Below, one piece after another: positions 1-6,201 of a stretch of 7,789 bases of DNA. Every line of letters starts with the position of its first letter. Position 1 is the stretch's first letter. Made by a program: the position numbers and the translations under genes. The stretch is from CAZEZY01 sp964516635 (GTDB taxonomy: Bacteria; Pseudomonadota; Gammaproteobacteria; Burkholderiales; Burkholderiaceae_C), in NCBI GenBank assembly GCA_964516635.1, contig CAZEZY010000114.1:1-7789 (forward strand). Direction: 5' to 3'. Below the pieces are notes generated by a model. The model searched no databases. It saw only the letters and a program-made list of their open reading frames with translations, and was not told the DNA's origin.

Positions 1-709
1 CGATGGTGAACTGCGCGTTGAAGATTTTGTGGCGGCAGTGCTCGCTGTTGGCCTGCGCGAACATCATCAGTTCCACGTCGGTGGGGTTGCGGCCCAGGCC
101 GTTGAACGCGTTGATCAGGTAGTCGATTTCATCGTCGGCCAGCGCCAGGCCCCAGGACACGTTCGCCTGTTCCAGCGCGGTGCGACCGCCAGCCAGCACG
201 TCCACATGCTCCATGGGAGCTGGCTGCAGTTCGTTGAAGAGGCCGAAGGCTTGCTCCCGCCGTGCCACCGCGCTTTCGGTCATGCGGTCATGCAACAGCG
301 TGGCCACCTGCTGCCACTGGGTTTCGGTGAGGCTGGCTTTGCTCAGCAGGCCCGATTTGAGCGTGAGACGGTATTCGGTGATGCGCTCGACCCGCTTGAC
401 CGCGAAGCCGCAGTTGTGGGCGATGTCGGTGGCCTTGGAGGCCCAGGGCGAGACGGTACCGAAGCGCGGGGTCACGACCACCAGTACGCCACCGGTTTCG
501 CCCTTGTACGGCTCACCGTAGGTCAGCAACTCGACCCAGGCTTTCTGTTGCACCGCCGAAACCGCTTGCTCTGTCCACACCAGATGAACAAACCGGGCAG
601 AGACGCCCACAATCCTGTCGTTGACGGCTTGCAGACGAGGCAGTAGTTGCTGGGCGCGGAAATTGCCAAGGGCATCGCCGCCCTCGATCGAGGTGATGTG
701 CTGGGTCAC
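1..709 (-). CDS. purL: Phosphoribosylformylglycinamidine synthase (FGAM synthase), N-terminal part, cut by window edge
   Basis: PurL converts formylglycinamide ribonucleotide, glutamine and ATP to formylglycinamidine ribonucleotide in de novo purine synthesis in the cytoplasm. The visible 236 codons cover the N-terminal PurS-like domain and the linker of the large single-chain enzyme (about 1,300 residues in proteobacteria), so roughly four fifths lies outside the window. Diagnostic stretches are VTPRFGTVSPWASKATDIAH (residues 79-98), a DEIDYL block (193-198), GRNPTDVE (206-213) and the highly conserved FAQANSEHCRHKIFNA (217-232). All align closely with E. coli PurL as I remember it. The start is a GTG at 709; no ATG lies upstream in frame before a stop (TAG), and the resulting N-terminus (VTQHITSIEGG) fits beta-proteobacterial PurL. 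Only a weak CAGG lies upstream as a ribosome site. The gene is divergent from the flavodoxin gene. Identification is firm; the start is probable. Confidence 0.96.
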   Translation of the reverse strand, partial: MTQHITSIEGGDALGNFRAQQLLPRLQAVNDRIVGVSARFVHLVWTEQAVSAVQQKAWVELLTYGEPYKGETGGVLVVVTPRFGTVSPWASKATDIAHNCGFAVKRVERITEYRLTLKSGLLSKASLTETQWQQVATLLHDRMTESAVARREQAFGLFNELQPAPMEHVDVLAGGRTALEQANVSWGLALADDEIDYLINAFNGLGRNPTDVELMMFAQANSEHCRHKIFNAQFTI

Positions 710-832
710 GGTGTGGCCTGATGGGAGAACAACCCGGGATTTTACCTAGTCGCTTTATCAGGGTTTTCCTGATGCGTGACGCCTCATTCATGCAGTATAG
801 TGCATTGCAAGACAGGTATTTTACTTCAGCTC
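710..832. promoter_or_regulatory. Divergent intergenic region between purL and the flavodoxin gene
   Basis: This 123-base gap must hold the promoters of both divergent genes. On the plus strand TATAGT (796-801) is a good -10 match about 31 bases before the flavodoxin ATG, but nothing close to TTGACA stands 16-18 bases upstream. On the minus strand TAAAAT (complement of 739-744) is a plausible purL -10 with an equally poor -35. The boxes are suggestions only; the existence of promoters here is inferred from gene orientation. Confidence 0.4.
751..776. repeat. Inverted repeat ATCAGG-N5-CCTGAT, possible operator
   Basis: ATCAGG (757-762) and CCTGAT (768-773) form a perfect 6-base inverted repeat around GTTTT. 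Just outside, CGC (751-753) and GCG (774-776) are also complementary, with TTT unpaired on the left side. A third copy, CCTGATG, occurs at 717-723 in the same intergenic region. The position between divergent promoters fits an operator, but the half-site is short and no regulator is identified. It does not resemble the E. coli PurR box. Confidence 0.3.
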
Positions 833-1303
833 ATGAAACTCAAGATCCTGGTGGGCACCACCACCAACACCGCCGAATGCGTGGCACAGGCGATCCAGAT
901 GGACTGTGTCGATCTGGTGGAAGACATCGAAGTGGAGCTGATGGATGGCCTGACGATCGACGTCTTCAACGAGCCGGCATTGTTCCTGATCTGTTCGGCC
1001 ACCTACGGAAGCGGCGATGTGCCCGACAACGCCCAGGGATTCCTGGCCTCCCTGCAGGAGCAACCCAGGTACCTAGGGCATGTTCGGTATGGCGTGATGT
1101 CGCTGGGCGATGAGGGCAGCTACCCGATGACGTTCGCCATGGGCGGCAGGCGTTTCGATGAGACGCTGGCCGATCTGGGGGCGCAGCGTCTGGGGGATGT
1201 CTGGCTCCATGACGCCAGCAGCAACGACACACCCGAAGCATCTGGTGTGGCCTGGTGCCGGCAGTGGCTGCAGGAAGTGGCCCTGGCGGCGTGCGGCAGT
1301 TAG
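833..1303 (+). CDS. MioC-type small flavodoxin (FMN-binding electron-transfer protein)
   Basis: A 156-residue single flavodoxin-fold domain without signal peptide, so presumably a cytoplasmic one- or two-electron carrier binding FMN. The N-terminal beta strand and phosphate loop are KILVGTTTNTAE (4-15). The second loop ATYGSGDVPDN (56-66) closely matches the MioC family (E. coli MioC has a THGAGDIPDN block), with Tyr58 at the usual flavin-stacking position. The third loop GDEGSYPMTF (92-101) supplies Tyr97. The ATG at 833 is chosen because the protein then begins directly at the first beta strand; an upstream in-frame GTG at 776 would add 19 residues unlike the family. No clear Shine-Dalgarno is visible (only CAGG about 15 bases upstream). 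One oddity: Asn12 replaces the Gly normal in the phosphate loop. It stands alone, about 100 bases before the transporter operon. Partner and physiological role are unknown. Confidence 0.85.
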   Translation: MKLKILVGTTTNTAECVAQAIQMDCVDLVEDIEVELMDGLTIDVFNEPALFLICSATYGSGDVPDNAQGFLASLQEQPRYLGHVRYGVMSLGDEGSYPMTFAMGGRRFDETLADLGAQRLGDVWLHDASSNDTPEASGVAWCRQWLQEVALAACGS

Positions 1304-1403
1304 TTTAAACCTGAATCAATTGCGGCGCCACCGGGTAAGTCTGGATCACCGCCAGGGGCATTCCCACCTACCATTTCGACGTTCAACCCACAGGAGACCC
1401 ACC
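1304..1403 (+). promoter_or_regulatory. Leader of the ABC transporter operon; no clear promoter seen
   Basis: This gap presumably carries the promoter of the five-gene transporter operon, but I find no convincing sigma-70 pair or sigma-54 box. GTTTAAAC (1303-1310) is an AT-rich palindrome overlapping the flavodoxin stop codon. A strong ribosome site, AGGAGA (1392-1397), lies 6 bases before the ATG. There is no terminator-like hairpin after the flavodoxin gene, so read-through from it into the operon is possible. Confidence 0.35.
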
Positions 1404-2591
1404 ATGACCTCTCGCCGCGTCGTTCTCACCCGTACAGCCGCCGTCATCGGCGCTGCATCCACCGGGCTGCTTTTGCCTGAAATCGTCAGGGCCCAGTCCA
1501 ACCGGGTGCGTGTGGGGTTCATGCTCCCGTACACCGGCACCTTCGCCCAGCTCGGTGTGGCCATCGAAAACGGTTTCCGCATGGCGCTCGACGAGCAAGG
1601 CGGAAAGCTCGGAGGGCGTGACATCGAGTTCTTCAAGGTCGATGACGAATCCAACCCGGCCAAAGGGGTCGAAAATGCCCAGCGACTGGTCCAGCGCGAT
1701 CGCGTGGATGTGCTGGTGGGAACGGTTCACTCGGGTGTCCAGATGGGCATTCACCGGGTGGCACGCGAAAGTGGCGTGCTCAACCTCATTCCCAATGCCG
1801 GTGTGCACGCCGCCACTCGCGGACTGTGTGCCCCCAACGTGTTCCGCACGAGCTTCAGCAATTCTCAGCCCACGCTGGCTCTGGGCAAGGCGATGGTCGA
1901 CCGGGGGCACAAGCGTGCGGTCTGGATCACCTGGAGCTATGCGGCAGGTGACGAGGCCTTCGAGGGATTCGAACAGAGCTACACCGCAGCCGGTGGCACC
2001 ATCGTCAAGAAACTCGGACTCCCCTTCCCCAACGTGGAATTCCAGGCCTTGCTGACCGAAATCGCTTCACTCCGCCCGGACGCCGTGGCCTGCTTCTTTG
2101 CAGGAGGCGGAGCCGCCAAGTTCCTGCGTGACTACGCCGCAGCAGGTCTGAACCGTTCGATTCAACTCTACGGGTCCGGCTTCCTGACCGAAGGCGTTCT
2201 CGATGCGGCCGGTGATGCGGCCAAAGGCGTGCTCACCACCATGCATTACAGCGACTCCCTCGACACCGCACGCAACAAGAAATTCCGTTTGGAATACGCC
2301 AAGGCCTTCAAGATGCAGCCCGATGTGTATGCCGTGCAGGGCTACGACACCGGCTTGCTGCTGATACAGGGCGCCAATGCCGTTCGGGGCGATTTCTCGA
2401 ACAAGGCCGGTCTGCAGGGTGCCATGCGCGGCGCCACGATCGACAGCCCGCGTGGCAAATGGACCATGAGCAAGTCGCACAACCCGATCCAGGACATGTA
2501 TCTGCGCGAAGTCGTGGGCCGAGAAAACAAGGTGATCGGCATCGCCCAGAAGGCGGTGGAAGATCCGGGCACCGGCTGCCGGATGGCCTGA
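1404..2591 (+). CDS. Periplasmic substrate-binding protein of a HAAT-family (branched-chain amino acid type) ABC importer
   Basis: A 395-residue type I periplasmic binding protein (Peripla_BP_6 / LivK-like) that captures the solute and delivers it to the permeases encoded downstream. The N-terminus carries a Tat-like signal: SRRVVL (3-8), then a hydrophobic stretch and a probable cleavage site after VRA (28-30). The mature protein opens with the family strand RVRVGFMLPYTGTFAQLG (34-51). A GTVHSGVQMG block (106-115) and WSYAAGDEAFEGFE (177-190) sit where these proteins line their ligand cleft. The signal, length and AGGAGA site 6 bases upstream support the ATG at 1404. Cys142 (GLCAPNVFR) and Cys392 (C-terminal GTGCRMA) could form a disulfide. 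The style recalls homologues for aromatic, amide or other carboxylated ligands more than E. coli LivJ/LivK, but the ligand cannot be assigned. First gene of the operon, followed by an attenuator-like hairpin. Confidence 0.9.
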   Translation: MTSRRVVLTRTAAVIGAASTGLLLPEIVRAQSNRVRVGFMLPYTGTFAQLGVAIENGFRMALDEQGGKLGGRDIEFFKVDDESNPAKGVENAQRLVQRDRVDVLVGTVHSGVQMGIHRVARESGVLNLIPNAGVHAATRGLCAPNVFRTSFSNSQPTLALGKAMVDRGHKRAVWITWSYAAGDEAFEGFEQSYTAAGGTIVKKLGLPFPNVEFQALLTEIASLRPDAVACFFAGGGAAKFLRDYAAAGLNRSIQLYGSGFLTEGVLDAAGDAAKGVLTTMHYSDSLDTARNKKFRLEYAKAFKMQPDVYAVQGYDTGLLLIQGANAVRGDFSNKAGLQGAMRGATIDSPRGKWTMSKSHNPIQDMYLREVVGRENKVIGIAQKAVEDPGTGCRMA

Positions 2592-2596
2592 TCCCT

Positions 2597-2625
2597 GAGG
2601 GTGGCGATGCTTCGCCACCCTTCTT
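2597..2625 (+). terminator. Intercistronic hairpin after the binding-protein gene (partial terminator / attenuator)
   Basis: A perfect 9-bp stem, GGGTGGCGA (2599-2607) with TCGCCACCC (2612-2620), closes a TGCT loop. An A-T pair and a G-U pair (2597-2598 with 2621-2622) extend it. TTCTT follows at once, a short interrupted T-tract. It begins 5 bases after the stop codon and 68 bases before livH. It probably terminates part of the transcripts or protects the 3' end of the binding-protein mRNA, giving binding protein in excess over permease, as is common for such importers. Confidence 0.7.
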
Positions 2626-2688
2626 CGCCCTGTCTTTGCCGTGACGCGTCGCGGCAGCGAATCTTTCACCCTGAATGCTTCCCGACGC

Positions 2689-3552
2689 ATGGATCTCGCC
2701 AATTTTCTGATTCAACTGCTCAACAGCCTGCAATACGGCCTCTTGCTGTTCATGTTGGCGGCGGGTCTGACGCTGATTTTCGGGATCATGGGCGTGGTCA
2801 ATCTGGCACACGGCAGTTTTTACATGCTCGGGGCCTACATGGCCTGGTCGTTTGCCGGCACATTTGGCAGCCTGTTTGTGGCGATTCTGGTGGGAACGGC
2901 GCTTTCCATCGTGCTGGGGCTTGCGCTCGAATGGTCGTTATTCCGGCATTTTTACAAACGCGACCACCTTGATCAGGTGCTGCTCACCTTCGGACTCATC
3001 TACATCTTTGAAGAGGTCCGTTCGCTGCTCTGGGGGGACGATGTGCACGCCGTGCAGATGCCCGAGATCCTGAACTGGTCCATCCCCCTCACCGACAACC
3101 TCTCCTATCCGGCCTATCGCCTGTTCATGTCGGGCCTGTGCATCTTGCTGGCGCTCGGCCTGTACCTGCTCATTTCACGGACACGCCTGGGCATGAAGAT
3201 TCGGGCAGGCGCCTTCAATCGCGACATGACCGAGGCCCTGGGCGTGAACATCCGGCTGATCTATGCCGTGGTGTTCGCCCTCGGCGTGGGCCTGGCTGCG
3301 ATCGCAGGCATGATCGCCGCCCCCATTTCCAGCGTCTACCCAGGCATGGGAGGTTCGGTGCTCATCATGTGCTTCGTGGTGGTGGTGATCGGAGGCATTG
3401 GTTCGGTGCGTGGGGCCCTGATTGCCGCCCTGCTGGTCGGACTGGTGGACACGTTTGGCAAGGTCCTCGTGCCTCAGGTGGCCGGCATGCTCGTCTACAT
3501 GCTCATGGCTGCCGTGCTGCTTTACAAGCCCGAAGGGCTGTTCAAACAATAA
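2689..3552 (+). CDS. livH: LivH-type permease of the HAAT ABC importer
   Basis: An inner-membrane permease of 287 residues, one half of the transmembrane channel, paired with the LivM-type subunit. It is strongly hydrophobic with about eight helices. Family signatures are GIMGVVNLAHGSFYM (32-46), a cytoplasmic ATPase-contact loop (about 164-187, containing TRLGMKIRAG and EALGVN), GGIGSVRGA (235-243) and the C-terminal YKPEGLF (279-285). The ATG at 2689 is preferred because the protein then begins with the short amphipathic lead (MDLANFLIQLLNSLQYG) typical of the family. A GTG at 2641 would add 16 residues of unlikely sequence. No Shine-Dalgarno precedes either start. It lies 28 bases before livM. 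The symbol is by family; leucine, isoleucine or valine need not be the substrate. Confidence 0.92.
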   Translation: MDLANFLIQLLNSLQYGLLLFMLAAGLTLIFGIMGVVNLAHGSFYMLGAYMAWSFAGTFGSLFVAILVGTALSIVLGLALEWSLFRHFYKRDHLDQVLLTFGLIYIFEEVRSLLWGDDVHAVQMPEILNWSIPLTDNLSYPAYRLFMSGLCILLALGLYLLISRTRLGMKIRAGAFNRDMTEALGVNIRLIYAVVFALGVGLAAIAGMIAAPISSVYPGMGGSVLIMCFVVVVIGGIGSVRGALIAALLVGLVDTFGKVLVPQVAGMLVYMLMAAVLLYKPEGLFKQ

Positions 3553-3580
3553 CGACCAACCGTCAGTCCAACCGAACGCC

Positions 3581-4654
3581 ATGTCTGCTGCCAGCTCCCA
3601 TATCGAACAACTCCCCAGAAGCCTGCAGCTCACGCTGGGCATGGGCACGGTCGCGCTGGCCCTGTTTCCCGTGATGGGTCTGGACGACACCGGGTATTAC
3701 ACCCAGATGCTCACCCAGATGATGATCCTGGCCATTTTTGCCATGAGCCTGGATCTGCTGCAGGGCGTGACGGGCCTGGTGTCGCTGGGGCATGCGGCCT
3801 TTTTCGGGCTGGCCGGTTATGGTTTGGCCTTTATCACCCCTGAAAGCGGCCCCGTGAGTCTGTGGTGGAGTCTCCCGCTGGCAGCGGCCGGAGCGGGCCT
3901 GGCAGCGCTCATCATCGGGTTCTTCGTGGTTCGCACCCATGGGATCTACTTCATCATGGTCACCATGGCGTTCGCCCAGATGATCTTCTATCTGTTCTTC
4001 GACAACCGGTCACTCGGTGGTTCAGACGGCATTTATGTCTACTTCAAGCCCACCACGGCACTGCCCGGACTGAACGACGGGGGCGAGTTGTTCGATCTGG
4101 AAAACCGGCTGGTTTTCTTCTACTTCACCTTCGTCATGATGTTGCTGGTTTACGCCTTCCTGCGGCGGCTGCTGTTTTCTCCATTCGGCCGGGCGCTGGC
4201 AGGTATCCGAGTGAATGAGCACCGCATGCGGGCGATGGGTTACAGCACCGTCTGGTACAAGCTGACGGCCTTCACCCTGGCGGGCACGCTGGCCGGCGTG
4301 GCGGGTTACCTCTGGGCAGCGCAGACCGGCTTTGTGAACCCCGAGCTCATGGGGTTCCACCTCAGCGCACACGCCATCATGATGGTGATCCTGGGTGGCA
4401 TGGGCAACTTTGCCGGCGCCATCATCGGCGCCTTTGCCTTCGAATACCTCCTGCACCTCTTCAAGGACATCACCAAGCACTGGCAGTTGCTGATGGGCAG
4501 CTTCATCGTGCTGATCGTGATTTTCGCGCCCAAAGGGCTGCTGGGGCTTGGTCAGGCCCTGCATGACCGTCTCCTGAAGCCTGCCCCGCCCGATGCCGAT
4601 CCCAAAGAGCCTGCGCCCGCCCCATCCCGTTCCGTCGGAGGCGACCGTGTCTGA
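3581..4654 (+). CDS. livM: LivM-type permease of the HAAT ABC importer
   Basis: The second inner-membrane permease, 357 residues, forming the channel with the LivH-type subunit. Signatures are GVTGLVSLGHAAFFG (62-76), VVRTHGIYFIMVTMAFAQM (116-134), the cytoplasmic coupling loop SPFGRALAGIRVNEHRMRAMG (200-220), GGMGNFAGAIIGA (272-284) and FAPKGLLGL (315-323). The ATG at 3581 gives a short cytoplasmic lead before the first helix; the in-frame extension upstream would overlap livH with non-family sequence. No good ribosome site is seen. The last 25 or so residues are a hydrophilic Pro/Ala-rich tail (PAPPDADPKEPAPAPS). The DNA encoding its end also carries the ribosome site and start of livG, overlapping by 8 bases, which suggests translational coupling. 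The tail is probably of little functional weight. Confidence 0.92.
   Translation: MSAASSHIEQLPRSLQLTLGMGTVALALFPVMGLDDTGYYTQMLTQMMILAIFAMSLDLLQGVTGLVSLGHAAFFGLAGYGLAFITPESGPVSLWWSLPLAAAGAGLAALIIGFFVVRTHGIYFIMVTMAFAQMIFYLFFDNRSLGGSDGIYVYFKPTTALPGLNDGGELFDLENRLVFFYFTFVMMLLVYAFLRRLLFSPFGRALAGIRVNEHRMRAMGYSTVWYKLTAFTLAGTLAGVAGYLWAAQTGFVNPELMGFHLSAHAIMMVILGGMGNFAGAIIGAFAFEYLLHLFKDITKHWQLLMGSFIVLIVIFAPKGLLGLGQALHDRLLKPAPPDADPKEPAPAPSRSVGGDRV
4637..4641 (+). promoter_or_regulatory. Ribosome binding site GGAGG fixing the GTG start of livG
   Basis: A perfect GGAGG lies 5 bases before GTG 4647-4649, inside the end of livM. It decides the GTG start over the in-frame ATG at 4593, which has no such site and would add 18 residues rich in Pro that are foreign to the family. 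Confidence 0.8.
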
Positions 4655-5396
4655 TGTGCTGCTGGTGGCCGAAGGCCTGACCAAACGATTCGGCGGCCTG
4701 GCTGCCGTGAACAACGTGTCGCTGACCCTGCAGCGCAACCATCTGCATGCCGTGATCGGCCCCAACGGCGCGGGCAAATCCACCCTGACCAACCTGCTCT
4801 CGGGCGACCTCACCCCCACAGCCGGCTCCATCCGGCTGGCAGGCCGGGATGTCACCGGCAAAAAGGCAGAAGCCATTTCACGCTGGGGGTTGGGTCGCAG
4901 TTATCAGAAAACCAATATCTTCCTGCCATTCACCGTCTGGGAAAACGTGCGTCTGGCCGCTCAGTCTCGCACACCCCATGCGGCACGCTGGCTGTCCCGT
5001 GCCAGCGCCTTGGGTGATATCAATACCCGAGCCGAACGTGCCATGGCGCTGGCGGGTCTGACCCACCGGGCGCGCTACGCGGCGAGCGCGATCAGCCATG
5101 GCGAACAGCGTCAACTTGAAATCGCCATGACACTGGCCACCGATCCGCAGGTGCTGCTGCTCGATGAGCCTCTGGCAGGCATGGGCCATGCCGAAGCCGA
5201 GCGCATGATCGCCCTGCTGCTGACCATCAAGAAAGACCATGCCATGATGCTCGTGGAACACGACATGGATGCGGTGTTCACCCTCGCCGACCAACTCACC
5301 GTGATGGTGAATGGCCAGGTGATTGCGTCTGGCACTCCGGCCGCCATCCGCGCCGATGCGGGCGTTCAAGCCGCCTACCTGGGAGAGGAAGCATGA
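4647..5396 (+). CDS. livG: LivG-type ATP-binding subunit of the HAAT ABC importer
   Basis: A 249-residue cytoplasmic ABC ATPase that hydrolyses ATP with its LivF-type partner to drive import. All main motifs are present: Walker A GPNGAGKST (38-46), Q-loop Gln87 (SYQKTNIF), signature SHGEQRQLEIA (150-160), Walker B VLLLDEP (169-175) and H-loop His205 (VEHDMDAVF). The C-terminal block GTPAAIR...AAYLGEE is the usual LivG ending. The start is GTG 4647 because of the GGAGG site and because the domain then begins with the family lead LLVAEGLTKRFGGLAAV. It overlaps livM by 8 bases and livF by 4 (ATGA). The D-loop reads AGMGHAE rather than the common AGLN, a mild variation. The identification is firm; the substrate is unknown. 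Confidence 0.94.
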   Translation: MSDVLLVAEGLTKRFGGLAAVNNVSLTLQRNHLHAVIGPNGAGKSTLTNLLSGDLTPTAGSIRLAGRDVTGKKAEAISRWGLGRSYQKTNIFLPFTVWENVRLAAQSRTPHAARWLSRASALGDINTRAERAMALAGLTHRARYAASAISHGEQRQLEIAMTLATDPQVLLLDEPLAGMGHAEAERMIALLLTIKKDHAMMLVEHDMDAVFTLADQLTVMVNGQVIASGTPAAIRADAGVQAAYLGEEA

Positions 5397-6121
5397 ACGC
5401 CCCTGCACAGGCCGAATGGCTGGTGGAAACACGGGGCCTGCACACGCACTACGGTGCCAGCCACATCCTCAAAGGCATCGATATTCGGGTGGGCCGAGGC
5501 GAAACCATCGGCCTGATGGGGCGCAACGGCATGGGCAAAAGCACCCTCCTGAAGTCCATCATGGGCCTGGTCAAGCCGAGTGCGGGGAGCGTGGCCATCA
5601 AAGGGCATAACATGACTGGGGCCGCCACCTATGCCGTGGCCCGACAGGGCGTGGCTTATGTACCGGAAGGCCGTGGGATTTTTGGCAACCTGAGTGTGAA
5701 AGAAAACCTCATCATGGCGGCGCGACCGGGTGTGCGCGGCCAGACCGACTGGACGTACGAACGCGTGCTGGAAACCTTTCCTCGCCTGGCCGAGCGTCTG
5801 GGCCATGGCGGTCAGCAGCTCAGCGGTGGCGAGCAGCAGATGCTCACCATCGGCCGCGCGCTCATGACCAACCCCGACCTGCTCATTCTCGACGAGGCCA
5901 CCGAAGGGCTGGCGCCCCTGATTGCGCGAGAGATCTGGCGCATCTGTGGCGTGATCCGCGAGAGCGGCATCAGCAGCATCATCGTGGACAAGAACTGGAA
6001 GCACGTCACGCAGATCGCCGACCGCAATGTCATTCTGGTCAAAGGCGAGGTGGTGTTCGAAGGCTCATCCCAAAGCCTGGCTTCGCAACCCGAGTTGCTG
6101 GAACAGCATCTGGGCGTCTGA
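5393..6121 (+). CDS. livF: LivF-type ATP-binding subunit of the HAAT ABC importer
   Basis: A 242-residue cytoplasmic ABC ATPase, partner of the LivG-type subunit and last gene of the operon. Motifs are Walker A GRNGMGKST (43-51), the LivF-typical VPEGRGIF block (90-97, with Glu in place of the Q-loop Gln), signature LSGGEQQ (143-149) and Walker B LLILDE (163-168). Two variations stand out. The residue after the Walker B Glu is Ala (DEATEGLAP) where most ABC proteins have Pro. The H-loop position is Asn201 in VDKN; E. coli LivF has VEQN, so absence of His is a feature of this subfamily. The start ATG overlaps the livG stop as ATGA, with GAGAGGA directly upstream as ribosome site. The stop is followed within 25 bases by the shared terminator hairpin. 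Confidence 0.94.
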   Translation: MNAPAQAEWLVETRGLHTHYGASHILKGIDIRVGRGETIGLMGRNGMGKSTLLKSIMGLVKPSAGSVAIKGHNMTGAATYAVARQGVAYVPEGRGIFGNLSVKENLIMAARPGVRGQTDWTYERVLETFPRLAERLGHGGQQLSGGEQQMLTIGRALMTNPDLLILDEATEGLAPLIAREIWRICGVIRESGISSIIVDKNWKHVTQIADRNVILVKGEVVFEGSSQSLASQPELLEQHLGV

Positions 6122-6144
6122 AAACGATCAACCGGGCATCTGAA

Positions 6145-6174
6145 ACACAAAGGGGGCCGAAGCCCCCTTTGTGT
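6145..6174. terminator. Bidirectional terminator hairpin between convergent liv-type and sox operons
   Basis: A perfect 13-bp stem pairs ACACAAAGGGGGC (6145-6157) with GCCCCCTTTGTGT (6162-6174) around a 4-base loop. Read on the minus strand, the loop is TTCG closed by a C-G pair, the exceptionally stable C(UUCG)G tetraloop. The T residues lie partly inside the lower arm on both strands (CTTTGTGT on plus, CTTTGTGTTTC on minus), so the U-tract is interrupted. It starts 23 bases after livF and ends 27 bases before the soxX stop, serving both operons. It is the only strong hairpin in this gap. Confidence 0.85.
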
Positions 6175-6201
6175 GAATAGGGATCCGTGGTTGACAGATG
6201 A

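Noticed and set aside
29..646. Long open frame on the plus strand over purL
   Set aside because: It is the antisense shadow of purL; the minus-strand frame gives an unmistakable PurL N-terminus.
776..832. Upstream GTG start for the flavodoxin gene
   Set aside because: The 19 added residues (many Cys, His and Ser) do not resemble flavodoxins, and they overlap the best -10 candidate.
1303..1310. GTTTAAAC palindrome as an operator
   Set aside because: An 8-base AT-rich palindrome overlapping a stop codon is expected by chance and has no partner site.
4593..4646. ATG start for livG inside livM
   Set aside because: The GTG at 4647 has a perfect GGAGG 5 bases upstream and the family N-terminus; the extension is low-complexity and Pro-rich.
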